From positions 33,103,288 through 33,167,287 of the forward strand of contig NW_019211458.1 in the NCBI RefSeq assembly GCF_002443255.2: a stretch of 64,000 bases of DNA, in the 5' to 3' direction. How positions within the stretch are numbered: position 1 is the stretch's first letter; every line of letters begins with the position of its first letter. Both the position numbers and the translations under genes were made by a program. Shown here piece after piece: positions 27,201 to 37,387 of this stretch. The DNA comes from Varroa destructor (lineage: Eukaryota; Arthropoda; Arachnida; Mesostigmata; Varroidae). The notes beneath the pieces are model-generated. The model saw only the letters and a list, made by a program, of their open reading frames with translations. It was not told the DNA's origin and ran no database searches.

Positions 27201-27451
27201 AATCGTTTCCCTACATTCCCGTCATGATAGCGTATGACGGTCGGCCACATAACCATATGTCTGAAGCCACTGCGTTGATTGCTCAAGACACAATTGATAA
27301 ACAATTGCAGCACAGACTGTCGAATATGCCTTCGATTGTGTCCCACCATATGGAGTATTTGAATGGGTTTCCCTTAACTGATCAAGCAGTGACACGAATT
27401 CCGAGCCTTACTCGTGACATCCAAACCTACATCAAGAAAAAATCTGCCTAA
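11991..27451 (+). CDS. Gene A: Gln/His-rich, probably disordered protein (span of exons)
   Basis: At least seven exons: 11991-12231, 22385-22850, 23520-23727, 24255-24461, 25536-25742, 26783-26836 and 27125-27451. All introns are GT-AG and the phases agree at every junction (1, 2, 0, 0, 0, 0), giving about 569 residues and a TAA stop. The product has no membrane span and few Cys. It is polar throughout: Ser/Arg-rich at the start, Gln/His-rich in exon 2 (QHQQTQYYQARQQYHHQQQP), acidic at the start of exon 4 (EEEEEPSDD), basic in exon 5, and a more ordered-looking C-terminal 110 residues. The start codon was not found, so the N-terminus is missing. Function unknown; a scaffold, nuclear or secreted disordered protein are all possible. 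Codon use and composition make coding status itself likely. Confidence 0.72.
13956..14176 (+). CDS. Possible alternative last exon of gene A
   Basis: A pyrimidine-rich tract (TTTTTTGCCTATTTTTTGCG) and AATAG| are followed by an open frame with a 2-nt start (GC) and a TAA at 14174. It encodes about 72 residues, including the helical, charged segment AEEAAAVDEARLDRLRYKIK and then LYERFDHLHPIAFKID. Joining it to the donor at 12231 (phase 1, G) makes a glycine and keeps the frame, so it could give a short isoform of gene A ending here. The sequence looks more protein-like than neighbouring ORFs, and the antisense frame is also open, but no transcript evidence exists. Confidence 0.35.
14831..14956 (+). 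CDS. Possible signal-peptide exon, nested in gene A intron
   Basis: ATG at 14831 opens a 42-codon segment with a textbook hydrophobic N-terminus (MLTVVVLAIFTVTFTFVPF) followed by a short Cys-rich part (PCECSNTCTDLIK). A weak donor AAG|GTGCAT follows at 14957 in phase 0. It cannot be spliced to the 22385 exon of gene A because the phases differ. It may be the first exon of a small secreted protein, or chance. Confidence 0.2.
17100..18500 (+). other. GC-richer, CAA/CAG/AAC-rich stretch
   Basis: Relative to its surroundings this part is GC-richer and full of CAA, CAG and AAC triplets. ORFs on the plus strand are low-complexity (poly-Asn at 18060-18110, poly-Asn/Gly/Ser near 17465-17500). It could be an alternative 5' exon or promoter region of gene A or a simple-repeat-derived block; no start codon and donor combination was convincing. 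Confidence 0.3.
22385..22850 (+). CDS. Gene A, Gln/His-rich exon
   Basis: Acceptor accaag|GC; donor ATTGG|GTATAA; starts and ends with 2-nt phases. Encodes about 154 residues from EPLPAGRGSIGNADSY to QQYHHQQQPIG, with heavy Gln, His, Ser and Pro content and no hydrophobic segment. Antisense ORFs here are shadows. A consensus donor CAG|GTGAGC lies inside the exon at 22464/22465 in phase 0 and could produce a shorter form. The longest well-supported coding piece of gene A. Confidence 0.75.
23430..23448. repeat. (GATA)n microsatellite
   Basis: Between four and five tandem GATA units in the intron just before the 23520 exon. Confidence 0.8.
23520..23727 (+). CDS. Gene A, exon 3
   Basis: Acceptor atgggttag|A with 1-nt start; donor AAG|GTAGCG in phase 0. 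Encodes HEQVQYVYADEQQGARN... to SQNAQQHSTGK, again Gln-rich. Two other in-frame AGs at 23529 and 23535 would give slightly shorter versions in phase 0; the TAG acceptor is preferred because it matches the phase 2 end of the previous exon (GG|A, Gly). Confidence 0.65.
24255..24461 (+). CDS. Gene A, acidic exon 4
   Basis: The acceptor lies after TTTTTTTTAG. The frame starts with five Glu codons (EEEEEPSDDVLLAHIPLPKS) and reads through VEMDDTDDGRLQRQSD. Two donors in phase 0 are possible: CGG|GTAATT after 24437 and AGG|GTGCGT after 24461. The longer form adds VINPADNR. Both are below consensus, so alternative ends are plausible. Confidence 0.65.
25536..25742 (+). CDS. Gene A, basic exon 5
   Basis: Acceptor ttaactttcctag|GAG; donor ACG|GTACAT. 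Exactly 69 codons, phase 0 at both ends, from EISVGTDAQSLEYDFKQHF to ASAVTPREDHT. Rich in Arg, His and Ser. Confidence 0.68.
26783..26836 (+). CDS. Gene A, 54-nt exon 6
   Basis: The acceptor follows ttttttctatag and the donor CAA|GTAAGTG is near-perfect. It encodes 18 residues, LYSKTQAYIIPQQHALHQ, in phase 0 at both ends. Confidence 0.65.
27125..27451 (+). CDS. Gene A, last exon
   Basis: Acceptor tactgcag|ACG in phase 0; 108 codons then TAA. Encodes TDLQTPAGFQASFRKATLQQ at the start, FPYIPVMIAYDGRPHNHMSE in the middle and TRDIQTYIKKKSA at the end. This is the least disordered-looking part of the protein, with several aliphatic and aromatic residues; it may form a short helical domain. The KKKSA tail is basic. 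Confidence 0.7.
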   Translation, partial: TDLQTPAGFQASFRKATLQQSTDSSKSFPYIPVMIAYDGRPHNHMSEATALIAQDTIDKQLQHRLSNMPSIVSHHMEYLNGFPLTDQAVTRIPSLTRDIQTYIKKKSA

Positions 27452-28750
27452 GGACAATCCAGCCGCCGCCATATTGGTCAGACAAAGTATAAAGAGCATT
27501 CAGAGTTCAACAAGGTGGCGCCTAAATGGCGTCATCGACATCGTATTCTGTAACGTCCACCAAGCTGCTTGAGGGTGTCCCTAATTATGATGTCCTATAC
27601 AATATTCATATCAGCATGAGGCTCATTCTGATCAGCGTGACGTCGGACGTGGGCATCATTTTGCCCAACGAGATTAATTGGAAAAAAAGCCGTGTTTATT
27701 CAATAAGAAGTATTAATTCAGTCCCTCAACAAGAAGACAAGAGGGCTTGTTTCCATAAATCAAATGTGTTATGTTCGTATGAATACAACTTTTTTCTTTC
27801 ATGGCCACTTGTAGCCATTAATAATTAATTTACCTACGTGCCTGCATGTGGAGTCATTGGCAGACGATACATATAAAGTAGACGAGCCTTTTACGATTAT
27901 ATGGCACGAAGCACATTAGAAAAATAGATTTGACTAATCAGCCATTGCGGCAACGCATAATCGCTGCATTACAGCATAAACCTAAGGGGATTAGCAAAAG
28001 AAAAAAAAGAAGAAAAGTGTGGCAAACTTGCTAGCAATGAAAATTGTTACGGCGTCTTCTCGAAATGGGTGATCAAAGGTCATGTTATTGACGTACACGG
28101 AGAAAAGAATACTTGAAAGTGCATTATTCCCCAACATGAATTTAGTTGGGAAACCAGTTAAAATGCTCCATACGTAGAAATAATAGCGAGGCTGTAAATA
28201 GAACGAGGTACACTTTACCTAATAATATATTTTGTGTTTGGATGATAAGATACGTGTGTAAGTCTAGACATAACACGCGTGTGCGGAATACCTGCTGGGC
28301 AATATTGGCAGAATGTGTTTGTTGCAAAATTATGCTAAAAATTTAATAACTTGCACTAATTAAGAGAAGTTGATATCACCTGAAGTCACTCATTAATGTT
28401 CTACAGATCTGTAAATCTACGAAAGCGCAATGAATATTGTATCGGATCGAAATTCGGCGCTACCAATGGACAAAACGTTTATGAACGACAGGTAGATCTC
28501 CACACAGTTGTGTTTGTTTCTACGTGTAAAGTGCCCGTTCGTTCTGCTGTAGCACAGAGACGCGTGCTTTGGGATGCGCAGTGTTGTATTGTGTTTTAAC
28601 TCTGTAATTATACCAAAGCTATATTAATACTAATTTTGAAAAAATGTTGTAGTGGCTTGCATCGGTAGCATTGTTTATTGATTTATGTTATTTTGAATTT
28701 CGCTGCTAGTTACCAAATCCCCATATCATTCCAAATATCATAAGAAGTTA
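27452..28750 (+). other. Likely 3' UTR and downstream sequence of gene A
   Basis: A 100-codon ORF starting at 27526 follows within 75 bp of the stop, but its N-terminal part (MASSTSYSVTSTKLLEGVPN) has no splice support and it is taken as UTR. The first canonical AATAAA found is at 28751. Confidence 0.35.
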
Positions 28751-28756
28751 AATAAA
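28751..28756 (+). terminator. Candidate polyadenylation signal for gene A
   Basis: AATAAA followed by a T-rich tract, about 1.3 kb beyond the stop codon. Distance makes the link uncertain. Confidence 0.3.
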
Positions 28757-30954
28757 GCGTTTTTTTTTTTTACATTTTTGCATTAATCGAATTTCACATT
28801 TGCATTCATTAATGTCCCTATGGTATCTGATGTGAGGTTTAATCCGAATCGTTAGAAGATACGGGGGTTTTTGATCTTCTTCAAATTAAATGCAAAAAAG
28901 TTAACGACGAAAAGCGGAAAAGATATCATGTAATGCTTATTTTCGTTAAGATCGGATATTCCTTGATACTCAGCTATAGCGCAAAATCTTGTTGTTGCCT
29001 AGAGTTTACCTAGATAGCCTTAAAGAACGGTTTCGTCAAGCAATTGCAATTGTCACGCTTGATAACCTTCATTCACGGCTATATCCTGTAGTGTAGGCGT
29101 ACATTTTACGAAGCTCTTAATACTTGTGTCAATGGCTTTAGAGCGTAGAAAAGGTTTATTCAAGACTTCCTGCTGAAAATTATAAAAGACAAGCAAAATT
29201 CAATGTCAAATGCACATTTACCGAGAATGCAGTTGACCTACGGGATGGAGAAGAACGGTAAAAAACAAGCGATATAACAGTAGGATCGGAAATGTTTTGG
29301 TTTTATTTACTATGACAATATCGTTTACCGTCCAGCAGCATAAATATTGGTTTAAATACCAGTTTTTATTATGGCCTTTCCGATGTTCTCTAAGGTAAGA
29401 TCATTGGCATTTTCTATTTAGAGTTCTACTGATGACTCCTGCAAGTCCGCAAACATCCACCAAATGACTGGACAATGTTACTGTTTTTTGTGTCAAATAT
29501 CTCCCAATTGCGAGTATAAATAAGAATAGGAACTGTTATAGATAGGTGGACTGTTTACGTCACCTAATCCAAAGGTTTCGCTCACGAGAAGATCCTTACA
29601 TTAGACAGTGACTAATGCGCCATTCCGACAGAAGCGCGTGTCGGACCTCAAATACCAATAATTTAGTCGACGTCCTATTTAGGCCTTATACATTGTTTAA
29701 GAATAAGAATTCGGCTCAAATTAAGCACTCTGTTTTAAACATTGTTTTTATTTTATTCAGCCCCGCGTGACACAATTCGTTGAGAGAATGCGTCATATAG
29801 TGAAGCTTAGATCAGCGATCCAAAAACTTCTAGATAAGCGCTTTTGCTAAACATTTTTTTAAACGAAATCGCTACAAGATCCTGCGGCCGTAATGGCAGC
29901 GGCTTATCACATCAATATCAAATGCAATAGTGCTTATTGTCAACGTAAGAATCTTTACAGGGGAGTCACTTATATTGCAGTAAATCGCTTGAATCAAGTT
30001 TGATGGCCATCAGAGGTTTCGTTCGTTGTGCCACTTAGATTAGGTAAACAGAATAAAGACAGATTACATATCGTCATGGCAGCCTTTATAGGGCCCTATC
30101 GCTCGCCCTTTCAATCACGCGCAAGGTACATGGATCCTTACGCCACACCACGAACACAAAGTTGTACTTGTACAGCAATGGCATGACAAAAAGTGAATTC
30201 GAAGCTAAACTGTGCTGCTTTGGCTCTTTTTCAGAGAACAGAGAAATATATTTTTACATTTGGGTATTCTGAGAAAATGTGCAAAGCATCATAACATTAC
30301 TCTTATTTTGGCGCAGTTTTGGTTATCACAAGACCGCCTACTACTCTGACTTCAAGTACTATTTATTTTCTTTTTATTTAGTATGAATTACTGTCGTCAC
30401 TAAGATTGACCAAGAAAACACTTGATAATCACCGTTTCGAAGGTTGCTACTAAATGAAGTTTACGAATATCTTTCAAAGGGTCGTTTCATACCTACAGCA
30501 ATCGATGCAAATGAACATAGTAATCTACTCAGAACTGCTACCCTTTTAATAGAATTTGTCATCCTGAAGTAAGCATTGACATTGCGTCAAATCGCCTGTT
30601 AGCAGCGGGTATAATCAGATAAAGTAAATGGCTCATCCTGGCTCGTTTGTAGAATGTCCCAAAATGTAGCTCGTTTAAGCTTCATTACACGTAAGCTACA
30701 CGAAATGCAGTTAGAGGTCGCCTTCTTCACTATAAACATGGAAGCCACTTTAGAATTGTTTTTCAAATGGGCGTTTTAGTCACTGCAAGCTTCATCTGAT
30801 TTTTATTAGTTGATCTACTAGATTGTTCTTAAAGTAATGGCTGCTTTTGTTTATCATTTCCTTCTCTTTTATTGTTAATCATCATATTTTGGCCTTATAG
30901 GGTTGTTGTTTATTTGGATTTAGTAATATTCTACCTTGAGTTCGGGCTCCAAAG
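28757..30954. other. Intergenic, nothing recognised
   Basis: AT-rich sequence without long open frames, splice-site pairs or notable repeats. Confidence 0.45.
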
Positions 30955-32270
30955 ATGGGTATATTCAATGGCATTCTCGGCACCTATTCCATCCGCCCCG
31001 AGCTGAAAACGTTGTCGAAACGCTTAAATATGGCGTGTACCACAAGTACTCTTCAGTCTCTGAATATGTTACTTAAAAGTGGCTTTTTTATGCGCATACA
31101 CGGCATTTTGGGCCTGCTTGGGTCACTGAAATTTTCTAGTTCAACTAGAACGGTCTTAGACCACTTTTAATGATACCATATTACTTCTTCATCGTAAACG
31201 AGACAAGTTTCGTCCCGCAGCTTTTTGACATCGGCGAGAAGTCAGTGTAGCAATTTACCTGCTTTTTCATTCGATATATCCATCCACGGAGTCCAAGTCT
31301 TCAAAGTGAAATTTTACCATTGACAAAAACCGTGTCAAGAGCGTTAAAGTAGGAAAAGAGCTCTCAGATGGTAGATAGGATCCGATCCTGAACCAATGAA
31401 AGGTCCTTATTAATCACCGAGCAATCTAAAAGTCGCCAACGGCATGTATACGAACGCTCTGTCGAAGCTTTCAACCGTTGATTTGAGCGCTTCAAAATCT
31501 TCATCAATTTCGTGTGACCAGACTTTGCCATCGCAGTCAATAGCGTACTGTACTGTCATATTTTCTATTATGTATAGCTCGGGTTAAATAGGCACAGTGG
31601 AATGACAGAATTCGACCGATACGTGGCGCACCTGATTGCCAAGTCAGCTTTAAATCCTTGTCAAAGAAGCTAATGTTTCACATTGACTGTTTAGCAAATT
31701 GTAAATGACCCAGATTTTAAACACATCAGTTAATGGCAGAAAAATAGTTTTTTTACGTCATTGTAAGCGTAAAGGCCCTTTGCCTCGTCAATGACAATCC
31801 TCGCCATACCATTCTTATCCAACTGCTCGAACTGTAAATAGATATATATATTGATACGAGCTGAAAATATATAAGTATTGCGTCACACAAATTGTGCATC
31901 TCTAGCCGCATCAAGTTCTATCTTTTAACCTAAGCACGATCCCAGAGTGTGAAAGCGGTATGCCGGATATAGCGCAGCATGTCAAGGCCTTGAACAGGTC
32001 GATGTAATATAGCGGTAAAGTATACAGTGCCAAAGGCATTATAAAAGTAACAGTTACAAGCGTGCTGAGCCATTCTAATATACTGGTTAAAATGAAGTAG
32101 TGTATGACATTCGGTGTCGAATCATTGGTATCGTATACATCGACCATTTGCTGAAATAGCTACGTTCTACAAAATACAACGTGGGCAAGTCCAATTGATA
32201 CCGATTCATAAGGTCTTCTAGTGTATTTTCGACAGGTGGGCCTAAGTGGTCGAGATTACGAAATGGCGCT
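30955..32270 (-). pseudogene. Decayed coding block, unknown family
   Basis: Reading the minus strand, several protein-like segments occur in order but in different frames and with stops between: LGPPVENTLEDLMNRYQLDL near 32185-32240, a hydrophobic segment (YFILTSILEWLSTLVTVTF) near 32040-32100, FEQLDKNGMARIVIDEAKGL with good splice-like borders at 31757-31831, then AIDCDGKVWSHEIDEDFEAL near 31480-31545, and VKKLRDETCLVYDEEVIWYH near 31175-31235, followed by more open sequence broken by stops. The 31757-31831 piece has a perfect-looking acceptor (ctatttacag) and a GTAAAA donor. The whole is either a degenerate gene or the remains of an inserted element. No homologous family recognised. Confidence 0.35.
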
Positions 32271-33600
32271 ACCTTCTCATAGTGTTATTAATGAATAACA
32301 TTTTATCAGATGCACAAGGGGCTAATTTAGGGCTCAACAAAGCTAAAATTGTTTTCGAAAAACGTTTAAGTTGCGTTAAAAAGGCCGTTACGGGAGTAAT
32401 AGCTAGCCAGACTGGGTCTGTCAATATATCGTTCGAGTTCATATATCGGCATGAAGACACTGATTCGAAATGGATGCTCCTAAATTTCGTACTACTAATA
32501 GCTGTTAAAAAAAAAGAAGCGAAGTGAGACAACCGACAGCAAGATGAAGATAACAAAAAGACCTGCAAATCATTTGGTCGTTGCACTAGGGAAATAAAAA
32601 TGTGGAATATCTTATTCTTAACGGGAATAATAAGACTGCTGGAAATCGCATAATAGAGAAAGCTTGCGGCGCTACAATTTCTAACCGTCTAACGACTGAG
32701 TAGGGCACTTTTTAGCTTTTAGCACTTTTTAAGAAGAAATTCCTACAATGAAAAGCTACATATCACAATACAATGTAACTGTGCGGAGTGGCTAGCTGCA
32801 TATACCAACAGTGTAGCGCACAGGGTAACCGTTATTATTGAAAAACAGCTCGGAGTTGGTTGAGGTAGTATATTATCTGGGTCAAAGCAGATTATTTTCA
32901 AAGGTTTCTCGCCATTACAATTCATTTGTCAGCAAATGAATAAATGAAAAAAATCCACACCGCGCAGGCGATGTGCTTTTTCCGACGGCAAAATTATTAT
33001 ATAACTGCGTATCAGTGTACAGAAGAAAGCTCTAATCCGCTAGAAAAGCAGTTCCAAAAAGTAAATAATTAGTGAGATTTCCCAAAACCTAATAGCAATA
33101 GCTACCTAAAATTAGCAATGAATATTTGCGTTACGTACTGCAGAAAATGTGTGTTTTCGAATAAAACGAAACTAGTCTGTTCTTTGGGATCCTTACACGT
33201 AGCGATCAAAAGCACGCCGGTTCTAATTATTCGTTCAAATTGCTAATTATTAAGCCCTAATTATTAACAGTGACATGTATGTAACTGAGGATATCTGCTT
33301 TTACCAATTTACCATATCACAGCACCGTAATGACAGAGCACGTTGTCTTTTAGGGCATGCTAGCAACACGCAAACCTACTCTTTAGGTCTTTTTTTACGT
33401 GGGATTCCGTACACACGGTGACTTGAAGCACAATCCCATCACAGCTTATACGTTCACGAATTCTCATTATACCTATTCGGGAAAGAGTTCGAGTCTGCTG
33501 AGAAGGTCGATCTTCTCATCGAATCAACGGGTTTACGCATTCCAAGCAGAACTCGCATTGTGTAAACTGTCTCGCCACATAATTGTCGTCCCCGTCTTAC

Positions 33601-33636
33601 TATATTATATATATATATATATACATATATATATAC
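33601..33636. repeat. (TA)n microsatellite
   Basis: An almost pure TA run of about 36 bp, with one C interruption. Confidence 0.85.
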
Positions 33637-33866
33637 TAGCATGGCTTGCACTTCACTAATGGATGTAACATTAAGCTCTTTGTTAATGAAGACGATGGTG
33701 AGTAATGATTTGCTAGCATAAGTTCAGTGCATCTATGGATAAACAATAACGAGGTGCAAGCGACAATTTTTCTTGAAGAAGTATGAATGCGAATTTTTAA
33801 TCAAGTTTCTGACAATTCAAGAATAGTCTAAAACAAGTCGGGAATGTTTTGCGTTACATATAAATC

Positions 33867-33914
33867 CTATATGAAAGACGCAAGCATACATATATGCTTG
33901 TGCTTTTCATATAG
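33867..33914. repeat. 48-nt imperfect hairpin
   Basis: Arms of 22 nt (from CTATATGAAAGACGCAAGCA to TGCTTGTGCTTTTCATATAG) pair at about 19 of 22 positions around a 4-nt loop (CATA). Possible small structured RNA or the remains of a short inverted-repeat element; the stem is short for a microRNA precursor. Confidence 0.5.
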
Positions 33915-34995
33915 AAATCAAGAGCGTAAGACTTCTTGGTCTGTTATTGATGTCTTTCTACTCTGAAACCAATTTAAACTGATTTTCTGTACGCGAATTC
34001 GAGATAACTACGTTGTTTTCTTCATCCAATGCAAACGTACATTTTGCTAGAAAGAACAAGAGCGGTCAATATACCTGACCTGGGTCAGCCATCTCAGCAG
34101 CAACTACAGAACAAACACGGCAACAGATACATTCGTATGCATTAAGGCAAATTCCGAGTGATCAGTAAGCGTTCAAGTCTTTAAACCTAATACAACGCAC
34201 ACGAGATATTGGTTTTGACTGTGCGTTGCTCATAGACCCTTCGAGACGCATTGCAAATGTAATTGAAGCTTACAGCAAATAGATAACTCTTGCATGAGTT
34301 ATATGAAATCATATATGTCCAAGCTTAAACAGGTGACGGTTTGCGGAGGTAACTTTTTAGCAATATTATTAGATTTACGTAAGGCGTTCGGTTTCGTAAG
34401 CTTGTTTATCCTTTGAAAGAAGTTTGCAGCGTGCAACTTCATAATGATCCGCGTCATTGCACGGATCAAACAAGTTTAGAAAATCAACATCCATACTCAT
34501 ACGGAGAACTTGACAGGCGATTTACTACATTCTTCAAGGCGTTTTCTCTTCCATGATATTAAAAAATATAAATTTTTTTAAACGAGTCGTGTCGACTATT
34601 GATGTTCCCCTACTTTATGTTGACTCACAGTTTTCGCAAAGTTTTGACAGCGAGAATTTTGGACATTTATTTAGATCGCTTACCTCTACTCCATTTTAAA
34701 TTAGCGGTTTATATGGTGTATATCTTATGTTATGAAATTCCCCTTACAACAAATGTCTTCTTCTACATCATGCGTTTCTTACTTGACAACTGGCCTACAA
34801 AGTTTAATTTTTTGCTGTAGATATGGTAATAGGGGTCAATATAAACTATTTCTCTCTTATTTCTTCGCACTCAAAATCCTATGTCTTCCGCTATCTAAAT
34901 CGCCCAGCTCTACTCTTGAAGCCTTACCTAATCTCTTTTTCTCCGATATATAATACCTATTCTGTCTTCAGATTTTGTTCAGATTCAGAGTAATT

Positions 34996-35017
34996 GTTTA
35001 GTTTAAATAAACTAAAC
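34996..35017. repeat. Perfect palindrome with 10-bp arms
   Basis: GTTTAGTTTA, a 2-bp AA spacer, then TAAACTAAAC. Could be a dyad binding site or chance in AT-rich DNA. Confidence 0.6.
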
Positions 35018-36893
35018 AGCAGGTCCGTATGTACAATTTCGGTCACATAACAGATTTCTGAAATGTTGAACATGTAAAACAGTATTACGTCGAAAATAGT
35101 TACATAAAAAATATAATGGAACTACAATATCATATAATCCATAGCTGTCCTACTATGGTTTTAGCATAACTGTCTTATAAAATGCTGCAGTACAAGATGT
35201 TTTCAGTAACCTTTGGAGGTCAGCCGTTATTTAGCCGGTAGCTTTAGTTGCATTTTACTCGCATGGTAGTCTATGCTATGATACTATATTTTTCTATATA
35301 GATCTAAGGTAGCATTCCTCCTTCAGATTAGAACTCAAAAATCTCCCGTGTCAATAACCTTCTCAGGTTTAAACCTAGATTCTCACGTATTCCTAAGTTT
35401 ACTTGGCAAGCACGTTAACATTCAGCACTATCGCGGAGAAAATTCCATATTTACAATGAACACTAGCTTTAAAAATTTTTTACATTATTCAAAATTTTGT
35501 AAAACAGTGACCTCATGTAGTTGAAGAGTATCACCTCATACATTTTGGGAGAATGTGAAAATTACAGGAGTCAATACTTTCGATTAAATATGAGCATCTT
35601 TTTCTTATTCTATTAGATGTGTAGTTCCTGGTATCCAAAATACTAGTGAGAAATCAATAACATTTGGTGACAGACCTGATTCTCTTAAGAGTCGCCACTG
35701 AAAAAATTAGCGTTCTCAACTTTTACGTAATTAAATTTAAAAATAGTCTTATATTTTGACGGGACGATTTTTCATCCAAAAATTTAAACAGGTCCTGAAA
35801 AAAGAACTAATCGTATTAGGAAAACATCTGAACGGTGCAAGTAGTTCTATGCACATTTAGGATTTTCCCATTGAGTACCAGAGTAGCCGAAGGCCTAGAG
35901 AATTTACAGCTTAGTCTCATAATAAAACCCAGCCAGTAGAAATCATAATCTAACTCAACGGCACCGTAAAATGTATTTAATGAATAGAGCCTAGGATATT
36001 CTGAAACAACATAGGGATATATATATATACATTATAGTTCGGGAATTCACTGAAGTTAACACTCCAGTATACTACTAGATAAAAGTACTAAATTTCATGG
36101 AGTTTACGTTATTTATTAAACAATCTATATAGAATATATATAATTTCATAAAACACTCCCATATGGATCTCCATGGATAGATAATGTTATATTCCGAATG
36201 ACCCGCTTGATTTATCCTTGATATTTACACGTAGGGCCTGCCAATTCGATCTCTGGGACTCATATGTATGATCTTAAAATATGTATGAATTAGTCTCACC
36301 AAGCATTCACAATATGAGCAATTCTTTTGGCGTATTCGAGTAATGCAATATTGTAAATAATTCGGCTTGTTTTCAAAAGCCCTAGACTAGAACATAGTCT
36401 ATTACGAAGTCCTGTATCACTCAATAACTATGTTGGGCTCCATACCTTGTCGCCGCCGTTGTGATGCGACGTTGCTACATTGCACCTTTAATGTGTTTGT
36501 TGCTAGAAGCTATCAGGTATGGATTACAATATTTTTTTTCTACATACAACACTTCTAAGTTTACCCAAAGTGACCGCACTATGTACCTTAAAACGATTTA
36601 GATAGAATATGCCGCACTAAATCCAAAAAGGTTTAGTAGATAAAATAAATCGGAATTGCGTTCGGATATTCAATTTCACAGTAACTATTAACATACATCA
36701 CGCTGCTTTTGTTTTGTAAGGGCTACTACTATGTGTAATCACTTCATACTGATAATTTTTTACATGACTACATATACAGAATCCTTAAATGCACCTAGTC
36801 CATACAAGTAATAACCTTTGATACCTTTAAGCAGCAAATACATTAGCCCGATATGCTGAAATTTCAACCAAAGCATAAAACGATGTCAGCTAC

Positions 36894-36909
36894 AGTAGTA
36901 GTAGTAGTA
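36894..36909. repeat. (GTA)n microsatellite
   Basis: About five tandem GTA units. Confidence 0.75.
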
Positions 36910-36977
36910 AAATAATGCTAATTATGGCTTAGTTGAAGTGGGCTCACATCCAATAAATTTTCAGAATAATTCACAAT

Positions 36978-36983
36978 TTTATT
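36978..36983 (-). terminator. Candidate polyadenylation signal for gene B
   Basis: AATAAA on the minus strand, about 310 bp beyond the proposed stop codon of gene B. Confidence 0.35.
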
Positions 36984-37290
36984 CCATATGCTAACTTAAC
37001 AAGTACCAAAAGCACTCTCTTGCTTTTGATGACCAGGAGTTAGGGTTAATTGACTCGCTTAGGATGAGCTCATATCAGTGCCACAAATATTCTTCTCGAA
37101 CTTATCTTCATCAGGAGCAAATGCATAGGATGTATCACTGCAAAAGCGTCATCAGCTTCGCTGTTTCATGTAGCACTAGAAGCACAGATAAATATTTTGA
37201 GTAAAGGCAGCACAGAATATCTAATTGCTTCAAAATAAAACGGCACTACGAACAAATTCGTTAGTCAGAAGGTAGATCCCTTGATAAGAT

Positions 37291-37387
37291 TTAGTACAGC
37301 TGGCCAGTTGTAAACTCCCGGATCGAGAACCTTCCAGCTATCAGCGTATGAGCTGCCATGTACGGCCATGTGCAAATGAATGAGCAC
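37291..37387 (-). CDS. Gene B, probable last exon
   Basis: Acceptor ctataatag|G. With the phase set by the previous exon it encodes CSFICTWPYMAAHTLIAGRF then SIREFTTGQLY and a TAA. Another frame of the same segment (VLIHLHMAVHGSSYADSWKV then LDPGVYNWPAVLNL, ending at TGA 37265-37267) looks equally protein-like, so either an exon is missing between 37388 and 38280 or the first reading is right. Confidence 0.4.

Larger units (their letters stand above)
32271..36970. other. Intergenic, AT-rich
   Basis: Contains a (TA)n tract at 33601-33636, a hairpin at 33867-33914 and a palindrome at 34996-35017. Plus and minus ORFs near 32250-32590 overlap each other and lack splice or start context; they may belong to the decayed block to the left. 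Confidence 0.4.

Noticed and set aside
33399..33659. 86-codon ORF running into the (TA)n tract
   Set aside because: The end is translation of the microsatellite (YIYIYIHIY) and both strands are open; no other support.
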